From VGCC01 sp964495555 (GTDB lineage Bacteria; Actinomycetota; Actinomycetes; S36-B12): DNA of 64,000 nucleotides. Location: the NCBI GenBank assembly GCA_964495555.1, contig CAZBWA010000003.1, forward strand, positions 7,005 to 71,004. Direction: 5' to 3'. Both the position numbers and the translations under genes were made by a program. This document shows positions 25,214-33,760 of the stretch, piece by piece. The notes beneath the pieces were generated by a model, which saw only the letters and a program-made list of their open reading frames with translations, was not told the origin of the DNA and made no database searches. The number at the start of each line of letters is the position of its first letter. Positions within the stretch are counted from its first letter, which is position 1.

Positions 25214-27544
25214 TCAGACTGGGACCTTCTCCGGCTCGTCGTCGACGACCTCGTCCTCACCTGGCTCGATCTGCACCGTGGGCAGAATGCGTCCGAGCCA
25301 TGCCGGCAGCCACCAATTGGCCTTGCCGAGGATCGACATCACGCTGGGCACAAGGACTAGGCGGACGACGAATGCGTCGACAAGTACGGCGGACGCAAGG
25401 GCCACCCCGAAGAGCTTGATCGTCGCGTTCGTACTCGGCACGAATGCGAGGAACACACTCGACATGATCGCCGCCGCGATTACGACGACGCGACCAGACC
25501 CTGCCAGACCGCGACGCACGCTCGCCAGGTTGTCACCGGTACGAGCCCACTCCTCCTGCATACGTGACACGAGGAAGACCTGGTAGTCCATCGAGAGTCC
25601 GAAAAGGATCGCGAAGACCATGATGGGTACGAAGGGGAAGATCGGTCCGGTCCCCGGTACACCGAGGAGATCCGCGAACCATCCCCATTGGAAGACAGCG
25701 ACCGTGATGCCCATCGCAGCGGCAAGGCTGAGGAGGGATGTCAGCGCGCCCGTGAGCGGGACGACGATCGAGCGGAAGAGGATCACCAGCGCGATGAACC
25801 CAAGTCCCACGACCACTGCCAGGAACAGTGGAAGCGCGTCGCTGAGAACCGTGGTGAAGTCCTGGGTGATCGCCTGGCTTCCTCCCACGTAGAGCTGCGC
25901 CCCCGTGGCCGATTCGATCTGCGGGTTCACCTCGGAACGAAGACGATCCAGAAGGTCGGAGGTCGCCTCATCCTGCGGCGCGGACGCGGGATAGACCGCG
26001 ATGGCCTGGATGGCCGAAGGAGGTGACCCTGGACCCGCAGCCGCCAACTTCCCGAGGATCGGCAGGGTCTCGAGGGAGGGCGACGTCCCGGCAACTCCTT
26101 CCGCCTGGGTGAGCCCGGCGACGATCGTCCCGAAAGCTTGCGGATCGGAGACGCCTTCGAGGTCGGCCACCACCAGGAACGGACCGTTGGATCCGGGTCC
26201 GAACCCTTCCGAGCGCAGGTCATAGGCGATGCGGGCGAGAGAGTCTTCGGGCTTGCCCGAGTCATCGGCGAATCCCTGGCGCAGGCTCAGAGCGGGAATC
26301 GCGAGGATCACGACGAAGCCGAGCGCAAGCAGCGACGTCAGCCACGGGAAGCGCTGCAGGCCACGTCCGTAGTGGGCCCACGCGCGTCCCTCCGCTCGTC
26401 CGGTCCCCGGCCGCTTCCCCCACGGAAGCCGCAGGGCCAGAGCCTTCGTACCCAGGAGACTCAGGAGCGCAGGAAGCATCCACACCGCGGCCAGCATCAC
26501 CATGATCACGGTCATGGCGGCGCCGATGGCCAGCCCGGTGAAGAAGTTGATGCGCAGAATGAGCAAACCCAGCAATCCGATGATCACCGCGGAACCCGCG
26601 AAGACGACCGCACGGCCGGCCGTCTGCACGGCCTCCACCGCGGCCGATTTGGCGTCGTGCCCGACGAGAAGAGCTTGGCGGAACCGGTTCATCACGAAGA
26701 GCGCGTAGTCGATGCCCACGCCGAGGCCGATCATCGCCGCCAGCGTCGGTGCGAAGGTGGCGACGTCGAGGAAGTTCGCGGCGAAGGCAACGAACATCAG
26801 GCCAGCGAAGAGACCGACGAGGGCGGTGACGATCGGAAGGCCGGCGGCGACGATGGATCCGAATGCGATCAGGAGGATGACGATTGCCACCGCGATGCCG
26901 ATTCCCTCGCTGCTCGGCGGCTGCTGCCCGGCGAACTCCAGCAACTGACCCTGCACGCCGATCGACAGCGTCTCACTCTGCGCGGCCTGGACGGCATCGA
27001 GGATGATCTTCGCGTCCGCGGCGGTGACGACGGGGCTCCCCTCGGCATCGAGTCCGAAGTTGATCGACGCGTACGCCACGGTGCCATCCGGACTGATGGG
27101 TGAGAAGGAGCCAGCGAGGATCTGCAACTCCTCCGGGCTCAACAGCGAGGCCGCCGTCGCTGGATCGATGCCGCCGCCCGTGGCACATTCACGCCCCAGC
27201 CCCGATCCCCGAGGATCGAATGGGTTGGTCACACAGGTCACGCTGGGCAGGGCTGCCACTTCCTCGAGCAGCGGCAGAACGCTGCCGGCCACGGCGCCAT
27301 CCACCGCGGAGCCAGACGCCGGTGACCACACGATCGTGGCCCCACCGTCCACGCCACCGAGGTCGGTTCCGCTTTCGACGAGAAGATCTGTGGCGATCTT
27401 GGATTCGGTGTCGGGGAGGTCGAACGAATCGTTGTAGGAGCCCGCGAGCCCGATGCCCAGGCCGGCGAAAACCCCCAGGGTCACCACCCAGGCGATGAGT
27501 GCGAAGACGGGACGGCGGACCGCCCATGCGGAGAGGCCAGGCAT
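25214..27544 (-). CDS. MMPL/RND family transporter
   Basis: A 776-residue inner membrane protein with two repeated halves, each one helix, a large external domain and five more helices. Both halves keep the proton-relay motif G-x3-D-Y (GVGIDYALFVMNRFR and GLSMDYQVFLVSRMQEEW). Relatives export lipids, siderophores or drugs; lipid trehalose carriers of mycobacteria are the best known, but the cargo here is unknown. The ATG (MPGLSAW) follows AAGGAG. It lies 123 bases downstream of recX on the same strand. Confidence 0.9.
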   Translation of the reverse strand: MPGLSAWAVRRPVFALIAWVVTLGVFAGLGIGLAGSYNDSFDLPDTESKIATDLLVESGTDLGGVDGGATIVWSPASGSAVDGAVAGSVLPLLEEVAALPSVTCVTNPFDPRGSGLGRECATGGGIDPATAASLLSPEELQILAGSFSPISPDGTVAYASINFGLDAEGSPVVTAADAKIILDAVQAAQSETLSIGVQGQLLEFAGQQPPSSEGIGIAVAIVILLIAFGSIVAAGLPIVTALVGLFAGLMFVAFAANFLDVATFAPTLAAMIGLGVGIDYALFVMNRFRQALLVGHDAKSAAVEAVQTAGRAVVFAGSAVIIGLLGLLILRINFFTGLAIGAAMTVIMVMLAAVWMLPALLSLLGTKALALRLPWGKRPGTGRAEGRAWAHYGRGLQRFPWLTSLLALGFVVILAIPALSLRQGFADDSGKPEDSLARIAYDLRSEGFGPGSNGPFLVVADLEGVSDPQAFGTIVAGLTQAEGVAGTSPSLETLPILGKLAAAGPGSPPSAIQAIAVYPASAPQDEATSDLLDRLRSEVNPQIESATGAQLYVGGSQAITQDFTTVLSDALPLFLAVVVGLGFIALVILFRSIVVPLTGALTSLLSLAAAMGITVAVFQWGWFADLLGVPGTGPIFPFVPIMVFAILFGLSMDYQVFLVSRMQEEWARTGDNLASVRRGLAGSGRVVVIAAAIMSSVFLAFVPSTNATIKLFGVALASAVLVDAFVVRLVLVPSVMSILGKANWWLPAWLGRILPTVQIEPGEDEVVDDEPEKVPV

Positions 27545-27667
27545 TGTGCTCCTTCGAGTGAGGTCCAACCGTAACAAGTCGCCAGCTCAGGGGCACACTC
27601 AGTGAATGCCGTACACGCGGCGTGTACCCGTCGGAGGGCCGCCGAACCCACATGCGCGTGACACGAG

Positions 27668-28180
27668 TCACACGGATGAATCGCCGTGACCGTCCATGAC
27701 CTCGGTGATGACCGACGTCGCCACACCCACGGAATATCCACGTCGCATGAGGTACCCGAGAAGACGCCGACGCTCCGCAACCGTGTCGGTACCGCGGCTA
27801 CGCAGCGTGCGACGCAGAGCCAACTCCCGTGCGCGATCACGCTCGTCGTCCGCACTCACGGTCGCGAGAGCACCCTCGACGAGATCGGTGTCTACGCCTC
27901 GGTCCCGCAACTCTCGCCTGAGCGCCGAACGTGAGAGTCCGCGGCCCCGCTGACGCGACTGCACCCACATGCGAGCGAATTCACCGTCATCGATCAACCC
28001 GACCTCGGTGAGTCGATCCAGAATGGGATCGAAGATCTCGGGGTCGGCACCACGTCTCACGAGGTCCCGGGAGAGTTCCTCGCGCGTCCGGGGGGCACTC
28101 GACAAGCGACGAAGGATGACCTCGCGCAGCGCCGACTCCGACTGCGGTGCGGGCGCGGGCTCAGCTCTCCGGCGGGCCAT
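27668..28180 (-). CDS. recX: RecA regulator RecX
   Basis: A 170-residue, all-helical modulator of RecA filaments, built of three-helix repeats: L-R-R-L-S-S-A-P-R-T-R-E-E-L near the start, then GLSRSALRRELRDRGVD and the closing LLGYLMRRGYSVGVATSVI. Its start overlaps the recA end by 20 bases, the usual recA-recX arrangement in actinobacteria, so the two are made from one SOS-induced message in a ratio set by coupling. Confidence 0.93.
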   Translation of the reverse strand: MARRRAEPAPAPQSESALREVILRRLSSAPRTREELSRDLVRRGADPEIFDPILDRLTEVGLIDDGEFARMWVQSRQRGRGLSRSALRRELRDRGVDTDLVEGALATVSADDERDRARELALRRTLRSRGTDTVAERRRLLGYLMRRGYSVGVATSVITEVMDGHGDSSV

Positions 28181-29228
28181 CGTCGTTCACGGCTGCCCCG
28201 GCAGGGGCGGGAGCTGGCGCATCGACGCGCGCACCGATACCGAGGACCTCCTTGATGCGCTTCTCGATTTCCAGTCCCAGGTCGGGGTTGTCCTTCAGGA
28301 ACGCGCGGGCGTTCTCCTTGCCCTGTCCCAGCTGATCCCCCTCGTAGGTGTACCAGGCACCGGACTTTTTCACGAGGCCGACATCGACGCCGATGTCGAT
28401 CAGAGAACCCTCGCGCGAGATCCCCTCGCCGTAGATGATGTCGAATTCAGCCTGCTTGAACGGCGGCGCAACCTTGTTCTTGACCACCTTCACTCGCGTT
28501 CGGTTTCCGACAGCCTCCGTGCCACCCTTGAGAGTCTCGATGCGGCGCACGTCCAAGCGCACGGACGCATAGAACTTCAGGGCCTTGCCGCCCGTGGTGG
28601 TCTCCGGGGATCCGAACATCACGCCGATCTTCTCGCGCAACTGGTTGATGAAAATCGCCGTGGTGTTGGTGCTATTGAGGGCGCCGGCCATCTTGCGGAG
28701 CGCTTGACTCATCAACCGCGCCTGGAGGCCCACGTGCGAGTCACCCATCTCCCCCTCGATCTCGGCGCGCGGAACGAGTGCGGCAACCGAGTCGATCACG
28801 ATCAGGTCGATCGCGCCCGAGCGCACGAGTGTGTCGGCGATCTCGAGAGCCTGCTCACCGGTGTCGGGCTGCGATACGTAGAGGTTGTCCAGATCAACGC
28901 CGAGTGACGAGGCGTAGTCGGGGTCGAGGGCGTGCTCGGCGTCGATGAAGGCCGCGAGCCCACCCGCAGCCTGGATGCTCGCGATGGCATGCAGAGCCAC
29001 GGTGGTCTTACCGGAGGACTCGGGACCGTAGATCTCCACGATCCGGCCCCGCGGCAGGCCTCCGATGCCCAGGGCGACGTCGAGGGCGATGGATCCGGTG
29101 GGGATCACCTCGATCGGGGCTCGGCCCTCCTCACCGAGGCGCATCACCGATCCCTTGCCGAAGGACCGTTCGATCTGGGCGAGGGCTGCCTCGAGGGCCT
29201 TCTCGCGGTCTGCTGCGGCACTGGCCAT
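28161..29228 (-). CDS. recA: DNA recombinase RecA
   Basis: Forms filaments on single-stranded DNA, drives strand exchange and triggers LexA self-cleavage. The 355 residues include Walker A GPESSGKT (68-75), the Walker B-like LIVIDSVAAL, and loop 2 around the conserved FINQLREKIG. The C-terminal tail is proline/alanine-rich and acidic at its end. No intein interrupts it. The ATG follows AAGGAG by five bases; a GTG two codons upstream is less likely. A LexA box sits at the promoter, giving about 100 bases of untranslated leader. Confidence 0.98.
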   Translation of the reverse strand: MASAAADREKALEAALAQIERSFGKGSVMRLGEEGRAPIEVIPTGSIALDVALGIGGLPRGRIVEIYGPESSGKTTVALHAIASIQAAGGLAAFIDAEHALDPDYASSLGVDLDNLYVSQPDTGEQALEIADTLVRSGAIDLIVIDSVAALVPRAEIEGEMGDSHVGLQARLMSQALRKMAGALNSTNTTAIFINQLREKIGVMFGSPETTTGGKALKFYASVRLDVRRIETLKGGTEAVGNRTRVKVVKNKVAPPFKQAEFDIIYGEGISREGSLIDIGVDVGLVKKSGAWYTYEGDQLGQGKENARAFLKDNPDLGLEIEKRIKEVLGIGARVDAPAPAPAGAAVNDDGPPES

Positions 29229-29339
29229 GTTCACTCCTTGTTCGCGGGTCGGACCTGCACGCTAGGACGAGCCTCTGACACCGCCGCCGCCTCTTTCCGA
29301 GCTCGCCCGGGGAGGGACGGCCGCGCTGACGGATGTGAA

Positions 29340-29345
29340 TCTATA
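29340..29345 (-). promoter_or_regulatory. Predicted recA -10
   Basis: TATAGA on the minus strand, directly abutting the LexA box, so the operator would fill the -35/-10 spacer. Confidence 0.55.
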
Positions 29346-29361
29346 TCGAACGCATGTTCGA
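29346..29361. promoter_or_regulatory. LexA box of recA
   Basis: TCGAACGCATGTTCGA, both half-sites perfect. It lies 117 bases before the recA ATG, at the predicted -10, and 47 bases before the argG start on the other strand. Confidence 0.9.
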
Positions 29362-29396
29362 ATAGCCGCGACACGCCGCCCGCCTGCCCCAGGTCC

Positions 29397-29402
29397 TAGG
29401 TT
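29397..29402 (+). promoter_or_regulatory. Leaderless -10 of argG
   Basis: TAGGTT followed by six bases and then the GTG start; no ribosome site. Transcription would begin at or next to the start codon. Confidence 0.6.
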
Positions 29403-29408
29403 TAGCCC

Positions 29409-30818
29409 GTGTCCAAGGTTCTGGCGTCCCTCCCCCGTGGCGAGCGGGTGGGCCTGGCCTTCTCCGGAGGGCTGGACACCTCGGTCGCCGTGGCGTGGAT
29501 GCGCGACCGGGGGGCAATTCCCTGTGCCTACACCGCGGACCTCGGCCAGTATGACGAGCCGGACATCGCGTCGGTGCCGGCTCGGGCGACCCTCTACGGG
29601 GCTGAGATCGCCCGGGTCGTCGATTGCCGCTCGGCCCTGGTGGAGGAGGGACTCGCCGCCCTCGCGTGCGGTGCCTTCCACATCCGCTCCGGCGGGCGGC
29701 AGTACTTCAACACGACCCCCCTCGGGAGGGCGGTGACCGGGACGCTCCTGGTTCGCGCCATGCTCGACGACGATGTCTCCATCTGGGGTGACGGGTCCAC
29801 CTACAAGGGCAATGACATCGAGCGGTTCTACCGCTATGGACTCCTCGCCAACCCGAGGTTGCGCGTCTACAAGCCTTGGCTGGACGAGGAATTCGTCACG
29901 ACCCTCGGCGGACGTGCCGAGATGAGCGCCTGGCTCGTCGAGCATGGGCTTCCCTACCGCGACTCCGTGGAGAAGGCCTATTCCACCGACGCCAACATCT
30001 GGGGTGCCACGCACGAGGCGAAGTCTCTGGAGCACCTGGACACCTCCCTCGAGATCGTCGAGCCGATCATGGGAGTGCGGTTCTGGGATCCGGACGTCGA
30101 CATCGATGCGGAGGACGTCACTGTCACCTTCGATCGCGGACGTCCGGTGCGGATCAACGGACGTGCCTTCGACGATCCCGTCGCACTCGTTCGCGAGGCG
30201 AACGCCGTTGGCGGGCGCCACGGACTCGGCATGGCAGACCAGATTGAGAACCGCATCATCGAGGCCAAGAGTCGTGGCGTCTACGAAGCGCCGGGCATGG
30301 CACTGCTCTTCATCGCCTACGAGCGCCTCGTGTCGGCGATCCACAACGAGGACACCATCGCGATCTACCACGCCGAAGGCCGCAGACTCGGTCGGCTCCT
30401 CTACGAAGGGCGCTGGCTCGATCCGCAGGCGCTGATGCTGCGAGAGTCGCTCCAGCGGTGGGTGGCATCCGCTGTCACGGGCGACGTCACGCTCCGACTG
30501 CGGCGCGGAGACGACTACACGATCCTCGACACACGCGGGCCGGAGTTGAGTTACCACCCGGACAAGTTGTCTATGGAGCGGGTCGCGGACGCGGCATTCG
30601 GTCCCTCCGACCGCATCGGTCAGCTCACCATGCGCAATCTCGATATCTCCGACACCCGGTCCAAGCTGGAGCTCTACGCCCGCCAAGGCCGACTCGGGAC
30701 GCAGACCGACCTCGTCGGTCATCTCGACCCGGGAGGCGCTGCCGCAATCGCGGGCCGCGTCGATGACTCCGCCGAGGTCGCGCTCGATCGAGCCGCCCTC
30801 GAGGAAGGCGCCGACTAG
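29409..30818 (+). CDS. argG: Argininosuccinate synthase, long (E. coli-like) type
   Basis: Joins citrulline and aspartate with ATP in arginine synthesis. The 469-residue protein has the PP-loop AFSGGLDTS near the start, then GGRQYFNTTPLGRAVTGTLL, WGDGSTYKGNDIERFYRYG and HEAKSLEHLDTSL, which belong to the longer bacterial subclass (E. coli type, about 447 residues) and not the roughly 400-residue type common in actinobacterial arginine operons. It stands alone, away from other arg genes. The GTG start has no ribosome site but a -10 six bases upstream. It converges on the MFS gene, sharing one CTAG as both stops. Confidence 0.93.
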   Translation: MSKVLASLPRGERVGLAFSGGLDTSVAVAWMRDRGAIPCAYTADLGQYDEPDIASVPARATLYGAEIARVVDCRSALVEEGLAALACGAFHIRSGGRQYFNTTPLGRAVTGTLLVRAMLDDDVSIWGDGSTYKGNDIERFYRYGLLANPRLRVYKPWLDEEFVTTLGGRAEMSAWLVEHGLPYRDSVEKAYSTDANIWGATHEAKSLEHLDTSLEIVEPIMGVRFWDPDVDIDAEDVTVTFDRGRPVRINGRAFDDPVALVREANAVGGRHGLGMADQIENRIIEAKSRGVYEAPGMALLFIAYERLVSAIHNEDTIAIYHAEGRRLGRLLYEGRWLDPQALMLRESLQRWVASAVTGDVTLRLRRGDDYTILDTRGPELSYHPDKLSMERVADAAFGPSDRIGQLTMRNLDISDTRSKLELYARQGRLGTQTDLVGHLDPGGAAAIAGRVDDSAEVALDRAALEEGAD

Positions 30819-32062
30819 AGCGCGCGCACGCGTCGGGTGGAGATCGCGAGCCCGAGTCCTATGACGGGGATCGCCGCGACGACGCACAGGATCCCGTAGG
30901 AGCCCAGGAACACGATCACGCCGGCCAGCGCCCCGCCCAGGGCCCCGGCCGTGTTCATGGCGAGGTCGGATAGACCCTGGACCGCCGGACGTTCCTGTGG
31001 CGACACCGCGTCCGTGACGAGGGTCGATCCGGCGATCAACGTGCACGACCAGCCCAAGCCCAACAGGAAGAGCCCGATTCCCAGGAGCACGACGTCGTGA
31101 GCCGGCGCCAGTCCCGAGATGACGCATGCGGCGATGAGGACGCCCACACCGACGCCGATGACCGGGATCCGCCCGTAGCGGTCCACCGCCATACCGACGA
31201 GTGGCGAGAAGGCGTACATGCCGACTACGTGGACGCTGATCACCAGGCCGATCAACTGCAGGGTCACATCCACGTGCGCCATGTGTACTGGGGTCATCAC
31301 CATGACCATCACCATCGCCACGTGCCCCACGGCGATCGTCGTGATGCCGAGCACTGCCGCGGGATGACGGCGCACATGCTCGATGCCATCGCGCAGACGC
31401 GGATGCGATATCGGCGCATGCGGCGTGTCGAGAACGGCGCGCGACACCATGTAGGGATCGGGGCGCAGGAAGACGAGGAGGATCGCCGCTGCCGCGACGA
31501 GAGTGCCCGCCGCAACGACGTAGGGACCGCTCAACTGGGGCAGGCCCAGCCGGAGACCCAACTCCCCGCTCGCGTTGAGCAGATTGGGTCCGAGGACAGC
31601 GCCGATCGTGGCCGCCCACACGACCACGGAGAGGGCGCGCGCCCGACGATCCGGCGCCGCGAGATCCGTTGCGGCGTAACGCGCCTGATAGGCGGCAGCG
31701 GATGCCATGCCGACGAATACGCACCCCACGAGAACGAGCACGATCGATCGCTGGACCGCGCCCACCACGACGACGACAGCCCCCGCGGCACCGAGCGCGT
31801 ACCCGAGGGACAGCGCAGCACGACGGCCGCGGGATAGAGCGACACGGGCCAGGGGAAGGGCCAGGAGGGCGGCTCCGACGACGCCACACGTCTGCGCCAA
31901 TCCGGCCATGGCCTCCGAGCCGGAGACACTCGCCGCAAGGAGGGCACCAGCGGGAAGCGATCCGGCGACCGCGACACCGCTGAGGATCTGACTCGATGCC
32001 AGTGTGCGCACCGTTCGGCTCTGCACGAGGTCCCTGTCCACGTGCAAGGACACGTCAACCAC
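30815..32062 (-). CDS. Major facilitator superfamily transporter
   Basis: A 415-residue membrane protein with about twelve helices and MFS signatures (GMAVDRYGRIP in the second half loop). One central helix is unusual: residues 247-263 hold six methionines or so and three histidines. The cargo is unknown; drug or metabolite efflux is the default guess. Its GTG start lies eight bases inside the sulfotransferase gene, so the two are co-translated. Convergent with argG, with a shared CTAG end. Confidence 0.85.
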   Translation of the reverse strand: MVDVSLHVDRDLVQSRTVRTLASSQILSGVAVAGSLPAGALLAASVSGSEAMAGLAQTCGVVGAALLALPLARVALSRGRRAALSLGYALGAAGAVVVVVGAVQRSIVLVLVGCVFVGMASAAAYQARYAATDLAAPDRRARALSVVVWAATIGAVLGPNLLNASGELGLRLGLPQLSGPYVVAAGTLVAAAAILLVFLRPDPYMVSRAVLDTPHAPISHPRLRDGIEHVRRHPAAVLGITTIAVGHVAMVMVMVMTPVHMAHVDVTLQLIGLVISVHVVGMYAFSPLVGMAVDRYGRIPVIGVGVGVLIAACVISGLAPAHDVVLLGIGLFLLGLGWSCTLIAGSTLVTDAVSPQERPAVQGLSDLAMNTAGALGGALAGVIVFLGSYGILCVVAAIPVIGLGLAISTRRVRAL

Positions 32063-32762
32063 CGGGACGACCGTGCTCGAGCCGGGTGGACAGGGCCTCG
32101 GTCACGCGGGTTGCGTCCGCCGGGAACCCGAGAGACTTCAGGGAACGGGTCAGGACATCGGGATCCACGGACCACTGCTCGTACTCAACGAGAGCGACGC
32201 GGCCCGGGCCCAGGATCCTCGCCAGGTCATCGGCTACCTCGCGCAGGTGAGCGATCGTGTCGCGAAGCACGTCCGACGCGAGGGGGTTGTCCGGCCACCA
32301 CCCGCTGGCAACCGCGTCATCGGCGCCTCGGACATTCACAAGGAACCGGCACTGCGGCAGCAGGGTGGACACGAAGAGCAGGTGGTCGAGCACTGCGTCG
32401 GTATCCGGGAAGTACCCGGTCTCGTACCGAACCTCCTTATAGCCCGTCCAGATCGTGTCCGCCTTGGGCCGCAGGACGTCCTCGATGAACGTTCGGCGCG
32501 CCGATGCGCGGGCCACCTCGGGATCCAGTCGGGCGGTTCCGAACCACGGATGGTCGGGACGTCCCGCGTGATGCCGTCCGGCCGCCGCAGCCAGGGACTG
32601 GACGTAGGACTGCAGGCCACGCATGGCGAGATAGTTCTCGCCCCGGATGAGCGTACCCGGATGCGCATTGAGGGCAGCCTGGAGTGCGGTGCTCCCCGTT
32701 CGACCGAAGGTGACGACCGTGAGGAACCGGACGTCGTGCCGGCGAGCACCGCGGTCGAACAT
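32055..32762 (-). CDS. Sulfotransferase-like protein
   Basis: A 235-residue protein with the PAPS 5'-phosphosulfate loop FGRTGSTAL (19-27) and, mid-protein, a CRFLVNVRGADDAVASGWW segment like the 3'-phosphate loop (a strand, then R and S). Such enzymes move sulfate from PAPS to glycans, lipids or small molecules. The acceptor is unknown. The ATG has no ribosome site but TAGGGT six bases upstream, so it should start a leaderless sulfotransferase-MFS message. The MFS partner could export the sulfated product; that is inference. Confidence 0.8.
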   Translation of the reverse strand: MFDRGARRHDVRFLTVVTFGRTGSTALQAALNAHPGTLIRGENYLAMRGLQSYVQSLAAAAGRHHAGRPDHPWFGTARLDPEVARASARRTFIEDVLRPKADTIWTGYKEVRYETGYFPDTDAVLDHLLFVSTLLPQCRFLVNVRGADDAVASGWWPDNPLASDVLRDTIAHLREVADDLARILGPGRVALVEYEQWSVDPDVLTRSLKSLGFPADATRVTEALSTRLEHGRPGG

Positions 32763-32768
32763 GCGCCG

Positions 32769-32774
32769 ACCCTA
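32769..32774 (-). promoter_or_regulatory. Leaderless -10 of the sulfotransferase gene
   Basis: TAGGGT on the minus strand, six bases, then ATG. Confidence 0.6.
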
Positions 32775-32779
32775 GGGCC

Positions 32780-32971
32780 TCAGGTCAGCAGAGATGGCAC
32801 CTCGGCGTTGGCGCACACGGCAGCCCAGATCTCCCGGGTGTCGGTCCCGCGGTGGATCGCTTGGGTGACGGTGCAGCCCAGCTCGGGCAGGACCGTGTCC
32901 TGGGCCCACGAGGTTGCGTAGTCCTCGCCGAACACGGCGTTCATCCGCTCCCAGAAATCGCTGAGCCGCAC
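32780..32971 (-). CDS. DUF3046 family small protein
   Basis: A 63-residue protein beginning VRLSDFWERMNAVFG and continuing with an LPELGCTVTQAI segment, the hallmark of DUF3046, a small actinobacterial family usually found next to recA/recX. No biochemical role is established. It starts with GTG one base after the clgR-like stop (TGA-C-GTG), so it is translated from the same message. The longer in-frame reading upstream is out of phase with the real clgR gene and is not coding. Confidence 0.85.
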   Translation of the reverse strand: MRLSDFWERMNAVFGEDYATSWAQDTVLPELGCTVTQAIHRGTDTREIWAAVCANAEVPSLLT

Positions 32972-32972
32972 G

Positions 32973-33224
32973 TCAGTTCGCGGCCTTGGACTCCTCGGCG
33001 GCCACGTGGCTGCTGACCGAGGCGAGCACATCGGCCATGGACACGTCCAGGGCAGAGCAGATGGCGGCGAGAAGTTCCGACGAGGCCTCCTTGTGTCCGC
33101 GCTCCACCTCGGACAGGTATCCGAGGGAGACGGCGGCCGCTCCAGAGACATCGCGCAGGGTGCGACCTTGATCCTGACGGCGGCGACGCAACTCGTCGCC
33201 AATCACCTGGCGTAGCACGATCAT
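32973..33224 (-). CDS. clgR: ClgR-like XRE-family regulator
   Basis: An 83-residue helix-turn-helix protein: VIGDELRRRRQDQGRTLRDV then the recognition region VSLGYLSEVERGHKEASSELLAAICSAL near 33-60. This matches ClgR, which activates clp protease and in some actinobacteria recA genes, and the location between cinA and DUF3046 is the usual one. It is shorter than typical ClgR (about 100 residues), lacking most of the C-terminal tail. The ATG follows GGAGGGAGG. A TACTGT -10 lies 16 bases before the start. Confidence 0.82.
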   Translation of the reverse strand: MIVLRQVIGDELRRRRQDQGRTLRDVSGAAAVSLGYLSEVERGHKEASSELLAAICSALDVSMADVLASVSSHVAAEESKAAN

Positions 33225-33240
33225 GATGCCTCCCTCCGTC

Positions 33241-33246
33241 ACAGTA
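33241..33246 (-). promoter_or_regulatory. Predicted -10 of clgR
   Basis: TACTGT on the minus strand, giving a leader of about ten bases that still holds the GGAGGGAGG ribosome site. Confidence 0.45.
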
Positions 33247-33298
33247 GCGCGCGGCCCGGCCGGGCGCGAGACCACTCCCGAACCCTTGGACGTCCGTG

Positions 33299-33760
33299 TC
33301 AGGTCAGAAGTTCCACGGCCTCGGCGACGATGGCGTCGACGCAGGAGCGGCGGATCTCGTCGCGGGCACCCGTGCACTGGATCGTCCACGTCCGGATCCC
33401 CCCGGGCCACCACACTCCGAGGCACGCCCTGCCGACGGGTGCCCCCCCGTGGGACTCCGGGCCGGCCACCCCCGTCGTGCCCAAACCCACGTCGGCCCCG
33501 AGCAGGGCCGCGGCTCGACGCGCCATTGCCCCGGCAACCTCCTCACTGACGAGACCCTGACCGAGTTCCTCGACCGTGACTCCGAGAACCATCCGCTTCA
33601 CTTCGGCCGTGTAGGCGATCACTCCCCCACGAAAGACGTCCGAGCATCCCGGCACGCTCGCGATCGCGCCGCCGACCCACCCGGCGGTCAGGGACTCACC
33701 CGTGGCGATGGACAGACCCCGCTCCCGCAGCACAGTGACGAGTCTCTCCGAAGTGGTCAT
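33299..33760 (-). CDS. CinA C-terminal domain protein (NMN deamidase type)
   Basis: A 153-residue protein equal to the C-terminal amidohydrolase domain of CinA/PncC: ATGESLTAGWVGGAIASVPG, then FRGGVIAYTAEVKRMVLGV and GTTGVAGPESHGGAPVG. The enzyme class hydrolyses NMN to nicotinate mononucleotide. The molybdopterin-like N-terminal domain of full CinA is missing, as in many actinobacteria. Its ATG overlaps the pgsA stop (ATGA). Confidence 0.93.
   Translation of the reverse strand: MTTSERLVTVLRERGLSIATGESLTAGWVGGAIASVPGCSDVFRGGVIAYTAEVKRMVLGVTVEELGQGLVSEEVAGAMARRAAALLGADVGLGTTGVAGPESHGGAPVGRACLGVWWPGGIRTWTIQCTGARDEIRRSCVDAIVAEAVELLT

Noticed and set aside
28161..29228. Intein in recA (and in nrdJ)
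   Set aside because: Both proteins have normal lengths and uninterrupted conserved motifs.
29262..31889. Open frame of 875 codons on the minus strand opposite argG and across the MFS gene
   Set aside because: Arg/Gly/Pro-rich translation with no domain, running antisense to well-supported genes; a normal effect of high GC codon use.
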